Shown here piece after piece: positions 9,672-19,073 of a stretch of DNA of 64,000 nt. This DNA is from Thiomicrorhabdus immobilis (GTDB lineage Bacteria > Pseudomonadota > Gammaproteobacteria > Thiomicrospirales > Thiomicrospiraceae), in assembly GCF_021654855.1 (NCBI RefSeq), contig NZ_AP024202.1, forward strand, positions 1,550,001-1,614,000. The letters are read 5' to 3'. The stretch's first letter is position 1. Every line of letters begins with the position of its first letter. The translations under genes were made by a program, and so were the position numbers. The notes under the pieces were generated by a model, which worked only from the letters and a program-made list of their open reading frames with translations, was not told the DNA's origin and did not search any database.

Positions 9672-10322
9672 TTATTTAAATCCGTTTTCTGCTAAAAATT
9701 GTTCGGTTATTGTACCCGTTTGTTTGGCTTGTGGCGCAGTCATCATGCGCTCTAAATAACGAGCCAACAAATCCACTTCCAAATTGACGCTTGAACCTAC
9801 TTGCAGATGTTTGATTGTGGTTTCTTGGCGGGTATGCGGCACAATATTCACCCCAAAAACGCAACCCTCCACCTGATTCACCGTCAAACTGATTCCGTTG
9901 ATGCAAATCGAGCCTTTAGCGGCAATATACTTGCAAATTTCAATAGGTGCTTCAACCTCATAACGCCATGAACGTGCATCTTGAGAAATTGACTTCACAT
10001 GCCCTACACCATCAACGTGGCCGCTAACCAAGTGGCCGCCCAATCTATCCTGCAACGTCAGCGCCTTTTCCAAATTCACAGGCGTACCCACTGACCAATC
10101 ACCGGCGTTCGTCACCGTTAAGGTTTCTCCAGAAACATCGGCGACATAGTAGTTGTCGCCAAACTCAATTGCCGTTAAACAAATACCATTGGCGGCGATA
10201 CTATCGCCAATCTGCACATCACTCATATCAAGCTTACCCACTTGAATTGTGATACGCCAATCTCCATCACGAGGTTCTATCTTAGAAATCGAACCCTCTG
10301 CTTGAATAATTCCTGTAAACAT
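9672..10322 (-). CDS. ribE: Riboflavin synthase, alpha subunit
   Basis: Dismutates two lumazine molecules to riboflavin. At 216 aa it is made of two repeated lumazine-binding barrels: MFTGIIQAEG at the start, ANGICLTAIEF and GHLVSGHVDGVG in the first repeat, NGISLTVNQVEGCVFGVNIVPHT in the second. It sits 2-4 nt from both neighbours (ribD upstream, ribB downstream), so it is an internal cistron of the riboflavin operon. It is called ribC in E. coli nomenclature. Confidence 0.96.
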   Translation of the reverse strand: MFTGIIQAEGSISKIEPRDGDWRITIQVGKLDMSDVQIGDSIAANGICLTAIEFGDNYYVADVSGETLTVTNAGDWSVGTPVNLEKALTLQDRLGGHLVSGHVDGVGHVKSISQDARSWRYEVEAPIEICKYIAAKGSICINGISLTVNQVEGCVFGVNIVPHTRQETTIKHLQVGSSVNLEVDLLARYLERMMTAPQAKQTGTITEQFLAENGFK

Positions 10323-10326
10323 GAAT

Positions 10327-11469
10327 TCAGTCCTTTAATGCCAAAACGATTCGAGCATCATCACCAAAACGATCGATGGATTGGATACGTAAATTGATTT
10401 TATCGGCCATCGTTTCAATACCAGGCAGAACAAACATCGGTTTAGCCATATTCCCCATTAATGAAGGAGCAATAAAACAGTGCAACTCATTCACCAAGCC
10501 CGACTGTATAAATGCGCCGGCAACAATCGCACCCGACTCAACCATAACATCATTAATCTGCTCTACTTCAGCCAAATAACGCAAAATAGATTCGATATCC
10601 AAACGATCATCCTCTGCGGCAACCGCGACCATATCAACACCTTTAGCATCAATCGCTTCTACGATTTCCGGACTGCGTTCAGCGGTTTCACGCGAAGTCA
10701 TTAAAATCGTCCTACCTGGTAAACCTAACATCTTGGCATCTAACGGCATGCTTAAATTAGGATCCAACACCACCCGAATTGGATGACAATTATCTTGGGT
10801 TAAATTTAACTTAGCCAGTTCTTCATCGCTTAAACGCACCGTTAAACTCGGGTTATCGGCCAATACGGTCCCAATTCCGGTAATGAGGGCGCCACAACGA
10901 GCACGCATTCTATGCACCTCTAATCGAGACTCTTCGCCAGTAATCCAGTGGCTTTCGCCATTTTCCATGGCGGTACGGCCATCTAAACTACTGGCCATTT
11001 TCAATCTAACAAAAGGTAGCTGCTTTTCCATCTTTCTAATAAACCCTAAATTAATTTGTTTAGCCTCCGCTTCCAAAACTCCGACCAATACCTCAATACC
11101 GGCGTTTCTAATGCGTTCTATGCCTTGCCCCGCGACCATAGGATTAGGATCTTGCATCGCCACAACCACACGAGCCACTTCAGCCTCAATCAAACCGTCG
11201 GCGCAAGGTGGTGTTCTTCCAAAATGGGAACAAGGCTCTAAAGTGACATAAGCGGTTGCGCCTTTGGCATTAACACCTGCTTGAGCAAGCGCCACCCTTT
11301 CCGCATGAGGCTGACCTGCCCGCTGATGCCAACCCTCTCCCACAACCTGTCCATCTTTGACCAAGACACATCCGACAGCCGGATTCGGTTTGGTCGAATA
11401 CAAACCTTTTTTCGCCAAATCGATAGCTTGCTGCATATAGCGCAAATCGGAAGAGGTTGTGGCAGACAC
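10327..11469 (-). CDS. ribD: Bifunctional pyrimidine deaminase / reductase RibD
   Basis: Deaminates and then reduces the pyrimidine product of GTP cyclohydrolase II. It is 380 aa. The N-terminal deaminase domain carries the zinc motif HAERVALAQAG with the downstream PCSHFGRTPPCADGLIEA (about residues 53-95). The C-terminal reductase domain shows VRLKMASSLDGRTA and the NADPH-site-like MVESGAIVAGAF. It starts at GTG 11469 with AAGGA eight bases upstream. nrdR precedes it by 31 nt, a very common arrangement in proteobacteria. Confidence 0.97.
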   Translation of the reverse strand: MSATTSSDLRYMQQAIDLAKKGLYSTKPNPAVGCVLVKDGQVVGEGWHQRAGQPHAERVALAQAGVNAKGATAYVTLEPCSHFGRTPPCADGLIEAEVARVVVAMQDPNPMVAGQGIERIRNAGIEVLVGVLEAEAKQINLGFIRKMEKQLPFVRLKMASSLDGRTAMENGESHWITGEESRLEVHRMRARCGALITGIGTVLADNPSLTVRLSDEELAKLNLTQDNCHPIRVVLDPNLSMPLDAKMLGLPGRTILMTSRETAERSPEIVEAIDAKGVDMVAVAAEDDRLDIESILRYLAEVEQINDVMVESGAIVAGAFIQSGLVNELHCFIAPSLMGNMAKPMFVLPGIETMADKINLRIQSIDRFGDDARIVLALKD

Positions 11470-11500
11470 GTTTAATCCTTGATAAGTTTGATTGGAGTTT

Positions 11501-11965
11501 TTACTTTGCGGTAGTCATCTTAACTAAACGCTCAATCTCTTCCCTAAAGGCGTTTACATCCTGAAAAGAGCGGTAGACTGAAGCAAAACGGACATAAGCG
11601 ACTTGATCCAAATCGCGTAAAGCATCCATAACCCATTCACCTAGTTGTGAAGATGGAATCTCCCGAACCCCTTCTGACATCAAACGTTTGGTCATTTGAC
11701 TGGCTACCTGGTCAATGGCGTCGCTCGATACCGGACGTTTTTCCAAGGCCTTAATCAACCCACGACGGATTTTATCCTCATCAAATTTCTCGCGATTACC
11801 ATCACTTTTCACTACACGAGGTAAAGACAATTCCGCAGACTCATAAGTCGTAAAACGTTCCGAGCACTCGATACACTCTCTACGACGTCGAACCTGCACC
11901 CCTTCCGTTGCCAAGCGTGAATCAATCACCTTAGTATCAGATGCATTACAAAAAGGACAGTGCAT
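11501..11965 (-). CDS. nrdR: Transcriptional repressor NrdR
   Basis: Zinc-ribbon and ATP-cone repressor of ribonucleotide reductase genes. It starts at the ATG at 11965 preceded by GGGAG, giving [18 protein letters not shown], with four zinc cysteines in two pairs (CPFC and CIEC). The ATP-cone follows ([29 protein letters not shown]). It is 154 aa, close to the usual NrdR length. A longer frame begins nine codons upstream but has no ribosome-binding site. First gene of the nrdR-ribD-ribE-ribB-ribH-nusB unit. Confidence 0.97.
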   Translation of the reverse strand: MHCPFCNASDTKVIDSRLATEGVQVRRRRECIECSERFTTYESAELSLPRVVKSDGNREKFDEDKIRRGLIKALEKRPVSSDAIDQVASQMTKRLMSEGVREIPSSQLGEWVMDALRDLDQVAYVRFASVYRSFQDVNAFREEIERLVKMTTAK

Positions 11966-12109
11966 AAAAACTCCCTGAGTTTGTCTTATCACATTTAATT
12001 TAACGCTAATTGATTACCCATTCAACGCGAAATTAAATCTAATAATTTTTTATCAATTCTTCTATAAATTTCTTTATATTTTTTGAAAAAATTCTAAATT
12101 TTAAAAACT

Positions 12110-12137
12110 AAAAAACCACCAGGCCTGGTGGTTTTTT
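12110..12137. terminator. Perfect 28-bp palindrome, terminator after glyA, built on the iterated 12-mer
   Basis: Six A residues, CCACCAGG, then CCTGGTGG and six T residues: every base pairs with its partner. It sits about 65 nt past the glyA stop and upstream of nrdR. The U-run makes it look like a bidirectional intrinsic terminator, and its centre is an exact copy of ACCAGGCCTGGT. Confidence 0.8.
12118..12129. repeat. Iterated palindrome ACCAGGCCTGGT, copy 2 (intergenic)
   Basis: Exact copy at the centre of the 28-bp palindrome between glyA and nrdR. Confidence 0.9.
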
Positions 12138-12202
12138 ATATTCTGTTTAGGCGATAATCAACCTATATTCGATTTTATAAAATGAATCGAAATCAGCCGA
12201 CA

Positions 12203-13474
12203 TTATCTGTAAACAGGCTTGGCTTCACATAAAGCAGAAACTTTTGCGCGAACATCCGCAACAACCGTTTCATCCCAAGTTTCATTTGCTTGGTCACAAG
12301 CATCAATCACATCACACATCCAAGTCGCTAAGTTTGTGCAATCTTCTTCATTGAAACCACGAGTGGTTGCCGCTGCCGTACCCACACGAATACCAGACGT
12401 CACAAATGGTGACATAGGGTCATTTGGTACAGAGTTTTTATTGATTGTAATATGCGCCGCATCTAATGCCGCATCAACCAACTTACCTGTCAAACCTTTT
12501 TCAATTAAGCTAACCAAGAACAGGTGGTTCTCTGTCCCGCCTGAAACCACATCACAACCACGAGCCATAAACACTTTTGCCATCGCCTTAGCGTTAGCAA
12601 TGACATCTGCACAGTAAGTTTTCCACTCAGGCTCTAGACACTCTTTGAATGCCACCGCTTTTGCCGCCATAACGTGAACCAAAGGACCACCTTGACCACC
12701 AGGGAAAATAGCAGAGTTTAGCTTTTTCTCTAACTCAGGATTCGACTTACAAAGAATCAAACCACCACGAGGTCCACGTAATGTTTTATGGGTAGTCGTC
12801 GTTACCACATCCGCGAATGGAACAGGGTTTGGATATTTACCACCTGCAATCAAACCTGCAACGTGAGCCATATCCACGAATAAGTAGGCACCAACCGAAT
12901 CGGCGATTTCACGGAATTTAGACCAGTCGATTACTTGAGAATAAGCAGAGAAACCAGCGATGATCATCTTAGGCTTATGCTCGTTCGCTAATGCCTGAAC
13001 TTCATCATAATCAATCTGACCAGAAACTGGGTCAATTCCGTATTGAACCGCGTTATAAATTTTTCCAGAGAAACTTACGTGAGAACCGTGAGTTAAGTGG
13101 CCACCGTGTGCCAAACTCATCCCTAAAACCGTATCACCTGGGTTTAACAACGCCATATAAACTGCGGCATTTGCTTGAGAACCCGAGTGTGGCTGTACGT
13201 TTGCATAGTCAGCGCCGAATAGTTCTTTTGCACGATCAATCGCAGCTTGTTCAACTACATCAGCAAATTCACAACCACCGTAATAACGCTTGCCAGGGTA
13301 ACCTTCAGCGTACTTATTTGTGAAATAAGAGCCTTGGGCTTCCATTACACGTGGACTTGTGTAGTTTTCAGATGCAATTAACTCAATATGAGATTCTTGG
13401 CGATTTTCTTCATTTTTAATCGCATCAGCAATTAAGTCATCATAGCCAGCGATGGTCATTGATTTTGTGAACAT
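12203..13474 (-). CDS. glyA: Serine hydroxymethyltransferase
   Basis: PLP enzyme interconverting serine and glycine with transfer of the one-carbon unit to tetrahydrofolate. The chosen ATG at 13474 has GGAG about ten bases upstream and gives 423 aa ([15 protein letters not shown]). Motifs: [29 protein letters not shown], and the PLP-lysine region [16 protein letters not shown]. It is single and divergent from ettA. No glycine riboswitch was recognised in the 230-bp upstream region. Confidence 0.97.
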   Translation of the reverse strand: MFTKSMTIAGYDDLIADAIKNEENRQESHIELIASENYTSPRVMEAQGSYFTNKYAEGYPGKRYYGGCEFADVVEQAAIDRAKELFGADYANVQPHSGSQANAAVYMALLNPGDTVLGMSLAHGGHLTHGSHVSFSGKIYNAVQYGIDPVSGQIDYDEVQALANEHKPKMIIAGFSAYSQVIDWSKFREIADSVGAYLFVDMAHVAGLIAGGKYPNPVPFADVVTTTTHKTLRGPRGGLILCKSNPELEKKLNSAIFPGGQGGPLVHVMAAKAVAFKECLEPEWKTYCADVIANAKAMAKVFMARGCDVVSGGTENHLFLVSLIEKGLTGKLVDAALDAAHITINKNSVPNDPMSPFVTSGIRVGTAAATTRGFNEEDCTNLATWMCDVIDACDQANETWDETVVADVRAKVSALCEAKPVYR

Positions 13475-13705
13475 TTTTACGGTTCTCCGTTTCAAAAAGA
13501 TCGAATATTTTCAAAGAAGACGATTTTACCTGTTTTACTCCAAATAGCCAAATGTATTCTTAATTTGACCACTATATGTAGTGTTTTTATAACATCGTCG
13601 TTGATTTAAAGCTTTATATAATGGCTTTTTTTAGGTAAAGTTTCTTAAATTAAATTTATACATATCATTAACAAATCATATATAGAAAAATAATTAGGAA
13701 ATCAC

Positions 13706-15376
13706 ATGGCTCAGTTTGTTTACACCATGAACCGCGTGGGAAAAGTTGTCCCGCCTAACCGTCACATCCTTAAAGATATCTCCCTATCGTTTTTTCCAGG
13801 CGCCAAGATCGGTGTTTTAGGTCTAAACGGTTCTGGTAAATCAACCCTACTAAAAATCATGGCAGGCCTGGATACCGACATCGTAGGTGAAGCAAGACCG
13901 CAGCCAGGGATTAAAATCGGTTATCTCGCACAAGAACCGCAACTGGATGAAACCAAAACCGTTCGTGGAAACATTGAAGAAGCGGTTTCTGAAGTGAAAA
14001 ATGCCTTGGCTGAGCTGGATGCGGTGTATGCCGCATACGCTGAACCGGATGCGGACTTCGATGCCCTGGCAAAAAAACAGGCTGAAATCGAAGACATCAT
14101 TCAAGCCAAAGATGGACACAATATCGACCGCACTCTAGAAATTGCCGCTGACGCTCTTCGCCTACCCGACTGGGATACGGATGTTTCTGTGCTTTCTGGT
14201 GGTGAGAAGCGTCGTGTTGCTCTGTGCAAACTTCTGCTTGAAAAGCCTGACATGTTATTACTGGATGAACCAACCAACCACTTGGATGCGGAATCCATCG
14301 CTTGGCTGGAACGTTTCTTACTGGATTTCCCAGGTACGGTGGTCGCCATCACGCACGATAGATACTTCCTAGATAACGCCGCGCAGTGGATTTTAGAATT
14401 GGACCGCGGTGAGGGAATCCCTTATGAAGGCAACTACTCTTCTTGGCTTGAACAAAAAGAGAAACGTTTAGAGCAGGAATCCAAGTCTGAAGCGGCACGC
14501 ATGAAAACCATCAAGAATGAACTTGAGTGGGTTCGTTCTAACGCCAAAGGCCGTCACGCCAAATCTAAGGCACGTATGGCTCGCTTTGAAGAATTAAGCA
14601 GTCAAGAAAACCAGAAACGTAATGAAACCAGTGAAATCTTTATTCCGGTTGCGGAGCGTCTGGGTGAAAAAGTCATCGAAGTGAATCATATATCCAAAGG
14701 TTTTGGTGACCGCCTATTGATCGACGATTTGAACTTCCGTTTACCGCAAGGTGGAATTGTCGGTATTATCGGTGCTAACGGTGCGGGTAAATCGACACTA
14801 TTCAAAATGTTAACAGGCCAGGAAAAACCAGATAGCGGTTCTATCGAATTTGGGGAAACGGTCAAACTTTCTTACGTTGACCAGAGCCGTGATGCCCTGG
14901 ATGATAACAAATCAGTTTGGGAAGAGATTTCTGAAGGTGATGAAATCTTTATGGTCGGCAATACCGAGGTGAACTCACGTGCATACTGCAGTCGTTTTAA
15001 CTTCAAAGGTGGCGACCAACAAAAGAAAATCGGTCAACTTTCAGGTGGTGAACGTAACCGTGTGCATCTAGCCAAAACATTGAGAAGTGGCGGTAATTTA
15101 CTATTATTGGATGAACCAACCAACGATTTAGACGTAGAAACCTTACGAGCGCTTGAAGAAGCTTTACTAGAGTTTGCCGGTTGTGCGGTGGTCATCTCCC
15201 ACGACCGTTGGTTCTTGGACCGTATTGCCACACATATGCTTGCATTCGAGGGTGATTCCCATGTAGAGTGGTTTGAAGGTAACTTCTCAGACTATGAAGA
15301 AGACTTAAAACGCCGCAAAGGGGCTGATGCCGCGCAACCTCACCGAATCAAATACAAGCCGATTTCAAAGGATTAA
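13706..15376 (+). CDS. ettA: Energy-dependent translational throttle protein EttA (ABC-F)
   Basis: Soluble ABC-F ATPase that binds the ribosomal E site and regulates entry into the elongation cycle according to ATP/ADP ratio. It is 556 aa with two ATPase domains: Walker A GLNGSGKST (about residue 38) and GANGAGKST (about residue 353), signature motifs LSGGEKRR and LSGGERNR, and Walker B DEPTNHLD and DEPTNDLD. The linker holds the charged P-site tRNA-interaction helices. The start has AGGAAA eight bases upstream. The next gene begins three bases after its stop, implying coupling. Confidence 0.96.
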   Translation: MAQFVYTMNRVGKVVPPNRHILKDISLSFFPGAKIGVLGLNGSGKSTLLKIMAGLDTDIVGEARPQPGIKIGYLAQEPQLDETKTVRGNIEEAVSEVKNALAELDAVYAAYAEPDADFDALAKKQAEIEDIIQAKDGHNIDRTLEIAADALRLPDWDTDVSVLSGGEKRRVALCKLLLEKPDMLLLDEPTNHLDAESIAWLERFLLDFPGTVVAITHDRYFLDNAAQWILELDRGEGIPYEGNYSSWLEQKEKRLEQESKSEAARMKTIKNELEWVRSNAKGRHAKSKARMARFEELSSQENQKRNETSEIFIPVAERLGEKVIEVNHISKGFGDRLLIDDLNFRLPQGGIVGIIGANGAGKSTLFKMLTGQEKPDSGSIEFGETVKLSYVDQSRDALDDNKSVWEEISEGDEIFMVGNTEVNSRAYCSRFNFKGGDQQKKIGQLSGGERNRVHLAKTLRSGGNLLLLDEPTNDLDVETLRALEEALLEFAGCAVVISHDRWFLDRIATHMLAFEGDSHVEWFEGNFSDYEEDLKRRKGADAAQPHRIKYKPISKD

Positions 15377-15379
15377 AGC

Positions 15380-16291
15380 ATGACTGAAATTCATACTACT
15401 GCATCACATTTAGAAGCCATTGCCAACGCGATGCCCGACCCTATCTTTGTGATGGGTCAAGACGGTACCTATTTAGATATCGTTGGTGGTCAAGCACGCA
15501 ACCTTTATGCGGATGGCTCAGGATTGATTGGGAAAAAATACCATGAAGTATTGCCCGAGCAAATGGCCAACCGTTTTTTAAAAGTGGTGCAGAGAGCGAT
15601 TGCCTCAGGTCAACTACAAGAAATTGAATATCAATTGGCCAATGATGAGGTTGAAGGCATTCAAGAAGGCCCTAAAGGTGGTCAATGGTATGAAGCACGC
15701 GTCTATCCTGTAACCGATGGTACTTATGAGCAACCTGCCGCTATCTGGCTTGCTATCAATATTACCAGCCGTAAACACATGGAAGAGCAGATTGAACATC
15801 TCTCTTCTACCGACCCTCTTACGGAACTGTTCAACCGCGACTTCTTTTTAGGTCTTGTTGATGAAGAATTGAATAAAGCCCGCTTGAACAACAAATCACT
15901 CTCTCTGATTAAAATCAACTTAGACTGTTTTAAACGTGTCACCGATGGTTATGGTCATGAAATCGGCGATAAAGCAATCCTGACTGCCGCGCATGCGATT
16001 AAAAACGTGGTCAAGGAACTCGGTTATATTGGTCGCTTGAGTTGTGATCAATTTATGGTGGTGTTGCCTGAAGTGAAAGCGGTTGATGCTTTCCGTATCG
16101 CCAAACTTGCCCAAGAAACCATCGCTGCGCAAAAAATCAAGCTGGACGATGGACAGACTACCTGTTTAACCAGCCATGCAGGTGTGACAGAACTGCGTGC
16201 TAAAGAAGAGGACAGCCAAGTCTTGTTTCAACGTGTGAATGCGGCAATTCAGGCTGCGGAAGGTACTCGTGATATTACACGTATAATGTAA
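15380..16291 (+). CDS. PAS protein with degenerate GGDEF domain
   Basis: 303 aa. A PAS sensor domain (about residues 8-135, beginning MPDPIFVMGQDGTYL) leads into a GGDEF-fold domain that opens with STDPLTELFNRDFF. Active-site residues are lost: GGDEF reads SCDQF, and the D-x-D of the metal site reads N-L-D-C. It should not make c-di-GMP and more likely acts as a ligand-binding or protein-interaction module. It starts three bases after ettA, with its AAAGGA ribosome-binding site inside the ettA end, so the two are almost certainly translated from one mRNA. Confidence 0.85.
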   Translation: MTEIHTTASHLEAIANAMPDPIFVMGQDGTYLDIVGGQARNLYADGSGLIGKKYHEVLPEQMANRFLKVVQRAIASGQLQEIEYQLANDEVEGIQEGPKGGQWYEARVYPVTDGTYEQPAAIWLAINITSRKHMEEQIEHLSSTDPLTELFNRDFFLGLVDEELNKARLNNKSLSLIKINLDCFKRVTDGYGHEIGDKAILTAAHAIKNVVKELGYIGRLSCDQFMVVLPEVKAVDAFRIAKLAQETIAAQKIKLDDGQTTCLTSHAGVTELRAKEEDSQVLFQRVNAAIQAAEGTRDITRIM

Positions 16292-16333
16292 TATCAAAAA
16301 TTTGACTGCTTGTTTATTGTTAGGAGAAATATC

Positions 16334-16825
16334 ATGTTCAGAACAATCACTAAACTTATCGGCGCTTTCGGATTAAGCCTGTTAATGGCATTTTCGACAA
16401 CCGCAAATGCTGCGGATGACGGTGCCAAGGTCGTCTACCATGTCGACTTTAAGGATCCAACGCGTTATTCCGCTACCTTGACCTCCATTAACAATATCAT
16501 GAACTTTTATGAGTCTGAATTGATGGAGGCGGATGTACACTTGGTGTTTGTAGGCTACGGTTTACGTTTTACAACGGATGATGCTCTAAAAGGAACTCCC
16601 TATGAAGCAGATGAAGCACTCTTGAAGCGCCGAGATGAACTTAAAGGCCGTCTAGATGCATTGATTAATACTCGTGGCGTTAAAGTGCATTTATGTGATA
16701 AAACCCGTGATGAAGTCGGGTTACCACAAGACAAGGTTTACAAAGGTATTCAGTTTGCGCCCTCTGGTGTAGCCAAAATCGCTATTCTACAAAGCGAAGG
16801 TTACTCTTACCTTAAAGTACAATAA
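16334..16825 (+). CDS. Periplasmic DsrE-like protein
   Basis: 163 aa with a clear Sec signal peptide (MFRTITKLIGAFGLSLLMAF, cleavage near ANA-AD) and a DsrE/DsrF-type fold suggested by KVVYHVDFKDPTRYSATL, VHLVFVGYGLRF and a single Cys in VKVHLCDKTRDE. Cytoplasmic DsrE/TusD proteins carry sulfur on a cysteine. Exported relatives are known next to sulfur-oxidation genes, but their role is unsettled. Start chosen at 16334 because of AGGAGA nine bases upstream. soxB lies about 2.3 kb away on the other strand, separated by an insertion sequence. Confidence 0.75.
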   Translation: MFRTITKLIGAFGLSLLMAFSTTANAADDGAKVVYHVDFKDPTRYSATLTSINNIMNFYESELMEADVHLVFVGYGLRFTTDDALKGTPYEADEALLKRRDELKGRLDALINTRGVKVHLCDKTRDEVGLPQDKVYKGIQFAPSGVAKIAILQSEGYSYLKVQ

Positions 16826-16859
16826 TGCATCAACCAGCTTAGATAGCTAACCCATCAAT

Positions 16860-17381
16860 ATGAAAACTAGCAAGACCATTATAAAACCGATAACGATAAA
16901 CTTATTAATGGTCTTCTTTCTTTTTGGCTGCTCGAGTACAACGACACAACCTCCTCAACAACTCCCTCCTCTTGTAAAGCCTGATTATGATGTTGAAAAC
17001 CCCAGCAAAAGCAACAGTTACAATTTAATCAATACACTCAATCGACTGTTAAACAACCAATTCAATGGTGACAGAATAGAAGGGATTGAACGGGTTTCGA
17101 CCATCCAGAAAAACCGACAAATCATCATTCAAGTCATCCACGACCCGGAAATTTGTTACAGCAACCTTATAAAAGAGATTGCACAATCTGCCGGCCGAGT
17201 GAATGGCATCAACTTTCAAAACAGCATGACTTTAAATATTGTTGATCGCTTTTGCGATACAAATCTGTTCTACATCATGCGAAACCAAGCCCTAAAAGAA
17301 GAAATCATAGTTCAATATAAAGACCTCAATGGTAATCAAGTTGCGACACATACAATCAATCAACAACTCTGCAAAATTTAA
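16860..17381 (+). CDS. Predicted lipoprotein of unknown function
   Basis: 173 aa. An N-terminal hydrophobic segment ends in a lipobox (FLFGCSS, Cys about residue 24), followed by a Pro-rich linker and a soluble domain with two further cysteines (PEICYSNL, DRFCDTNLF) and a C-terminal Cys. I do not recognise a family. The ATG has no obvious ribosome-binding site. It follows the DsrE-like gene by 34 nt and may be cotranscribed. An IS element sits about 300 bp downstream. Confidence 0.6.
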   Translation: MKTSKTIIKPITINLLMVFFLFGCSSTTTQPPQQLPPLVKPDYDVENPSKSNSYNLINTLNRLLNNQFNGDRIEGIERVSTIQKNRQIIIQVIHDPEICYSNLIKEIAQSAGRVNGINFQNSMTLNIVDRFCDTNLFYIMRNQALKEEIIVQYKDLNGNQVATHTINQQLCKI

Positions 17382-17389
17382 TTGAACTT

Positions 17390-17401
17390 ACCAGGCCTGG
17401 T
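17390..17401. repeat. Iterated palindrome ACCAGGCCTGGT, copy 3 (intergenic)
   Basis: Exact copy, starting nine bases after the stop of the lipoprotein gene. It could form a short hairpin but lacks a T-run. Confidence 0.9.
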
Positions 17402-17674
17402 TAACTTTAAGTTATATATCTCAAGCCCGATAAACGCTCCATACAAATTTCCAGCTAAACCTCCCTTATTGCTATATTTCTAAGACTAGATGCATTTAAA
17501 TACTCGTGGTTTTAAGTAATAGCTGCAGTTTTTAACAAATAGCTAGGTTTGTCAAAATTGGATTTAGACCGCTTTTATTAAGCCGACCAAGCCAAATCCC
17601 GTCTGGCTAATTCAAGCCAACTCCACCAGGTTCTCTCAATCATAAAAAGATACTCATTCACTAAGCCGGTTAAA

Positions 17675-17699
17675 TGAAGTGACCCCAAAAAGTTGGACA
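17675..17699 (+). repeat. IS inverted repeat (orfB end)
   Basis: TGAAGTGACCCC followed by AAAAAGTTGGACA. Matches the complement of 19074-19098 with a few differences. Confidence 0.85.
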
Positions 17700-17705
17700 T
17701 TTTAG

Positions 17706-18584
17706 TTAAGCGGCACTTAAGGCCTGATTTCGATATTCTATCGGAGTCAGGCCTTTTAGTTTCACCTTGATTCGTTTTGTATTGTAATACTCAATATAAT
17801 CTTTAATCTCTTCCATCAGATGCTCAGCACTATTGAATTTCTTGCGATGGTACATCTCTGTTTTTAAAATCCCAAAAAAGTTCTCAGCAACTGCATTATC
17901 TAAGCAGTTCCCTTTTCTTGACATACTCTGAGTTAATCCATTTTCTTTCAGTAGCTTCTGTACATCACTATGCTGATACTGCCAGCCTTGATCACTGTGG
18001 AATATGGGTTTGACTTTGCCTGTTAACTTATTGATTGCTTCTTTAAGCATGTCGGTCACCAGTGGTAGCCGTGCACTCTTAGCCACTCGATAACTAATCA
18101 CTTCTTGGTTAAACAGGTCAATCACCGGGGATAAGTAAACTCGCTGTTCTCCGACTTTAAACTCCGTGACATCGGTGACCCATTTTTTATCCGGTGCATC
18201 AACATGGAAGTTTCTTTGAAGCACATTCTCGGCAATTCGGCCTACTTGACCTCTATAGGATCGGTAACGCTTTGGCCTGACGAATGACTTCAAGTTCAGT
18301 TCTTGCATTAAACGTTGAACGGCCTTCTTGTTTAAAAAGTGACCTAAGCGTCTTAACGCATAGGTCATGCGTCGATACCCATAACGACCTTTATGTTCAT
18401 TAAAGAGTTGTTGAATCGCTCTTTTAACGTCCGCATAACGATCAGGCAGCGCACTGCGCGCCTGATGGTAATAAAACACACTTCGTGCAAGCCCTGCGGC
18501 CTTGAGAAGATGTTTAAGTGGATAGAACTTTCTAAGCTTATCTATGAGCCCTGCTTTTTCTTGCTTTGGCGTTCTTTTTCCTGA
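17706..18584 (-). CDS. IS3-family transposase OrfB (DDE integrase domain)
   Basis: Catalytic half of the transposase. The integrase core shows WVTDVTEF (first Asp), FHSDQGWQYQH (second Asp) and NFFGILKTE (Glu), with the HTH_21-type segment GRYGYRRMTYALRR before it. The first in-frame GTG is at 18479, but the frame is open further upstream (KLRKFYPLKHLLKAAG, a typical OrfB N-terminus) and overlaps the end of orfA. The natural product is therefore probably an OrfAB fusion made by -1 frameshifting. The 18584 boundary is approximate. Confidence 0.88.
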   Translation of the reverse strand, partial: SGKRTPKQEKAGLIDKLRKFYPLKHLLKAAGLARSVFYYHQARSALPDRYADVKRAIQQLFNEHKGRYGYRRMTYALRRLGHFLNKKAVQRLMQELNLKSFVRPKRYRSYRGQVGRIAENVLQRNFHVDAPDKKWVTDVTEFKVGEQRVYLSPVIDLFNQEVISYRVAKSARLPLVTDMLKEAINKLTGKVKPIFHSDQGWQYQHSDVQKLLKENGLTQSMSRKGNCLDNAVAENFFGILKTEMYHRKKFNSAEHLMEEIKDYIEYYNTKRIKVKLKGLTPIEYRNQALSAA

Positions 18585-19054
18585 AGCAGGGCATCGAGCT
18601 TTTTTAAATAGGCATTCTCCGCTCGACGGTATTCGAGTTCTTCTCGTAACTCTTCTAGGCTCATTTGTTCGGTTGGTTTAATGGTTTCTTGCTTTTGGTT
18701 TTTTTTCATTTTTCTACCCTGCTTTTTAGGTTGTAAGCCTGAAAGGCCGAACCGTTCGAATTGAGTGAGCCAAGTAGAAATCGTACCCGCAGAACTCATG
18801 TTATAGACAATACTGGTATAACTAATAGACCAGTGATTTTCACGCATGTGTTTTAGGATACGATATTTGTCTTCAAAAGAGTATGGTGTGTTACGTTTGA
18901 TAAACGCATTTTGACCATGGAAACGATAGACTTGTGTCCAGTAACGGATATAGCGATCTGGAATACCGAGTCGCTTGGAAATGGACAGACTGGATTCATG
19001 AGAAAGGCATTGCTTAGCAATCGCCAGTTTAAATTCTCGATTGTATTTGGACAT
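18542..19054 (-). CDS. IS3-family OrfA (DNA-binding part)
   Basis: 170 aa. It has two N-terminal helix-turn-helix segments (FKLAIAKQCLSHESSLSISKR; YRILKHMRENHWSISYTSIV), then a basic linker and a leucine-rich coiled coil (SLEELREELEYRRAENAYL) that mediates multimerisation in IS3-family OrfA proteins. The start (MSKYNREFK) lies about 45 bp inside the right inverted repeat end. Confidence 0.88.
   Translation of the reverse strand: MSKYNREFKLAIAKQCLSHESSLSISKRLGIPDRYIRYWTQVYRFHGQNAFIKRNTPYSFEDKYRILKHMRENHWSISYTSIVYNMSSAGTISTWLTQFERFGLSGLQPKKQGRKMKKNQKQETIKPTEQMSLEELREELEYRRAENAYLKKLDALLQEKERQSKKKQGS
18554..18560 (-). promoter_or_regulatory. Probable -1 ribosomal frameshift site of the IS
   Basis: On the minus strand the sequence is G AAA AAG in the orfA frame, close to the A AAA AAG slippery site used by IS150 and IS911. 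Slipping back one base moves ribosomes from orfA into the open orfB frame just before the orfA stop. Confidence 0.6.
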
Positions 19055-19073
19055 GAAAAACCCCCAAAGTTGG

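Noticed and set aside
7975-13705. FMN riboswitch upstream of rib genes or glycine riboswitch upstream of glyA
   Set aside because: No conserved aptamer segments seen in the gaps; the rib genes are internal to the nrdR operon.
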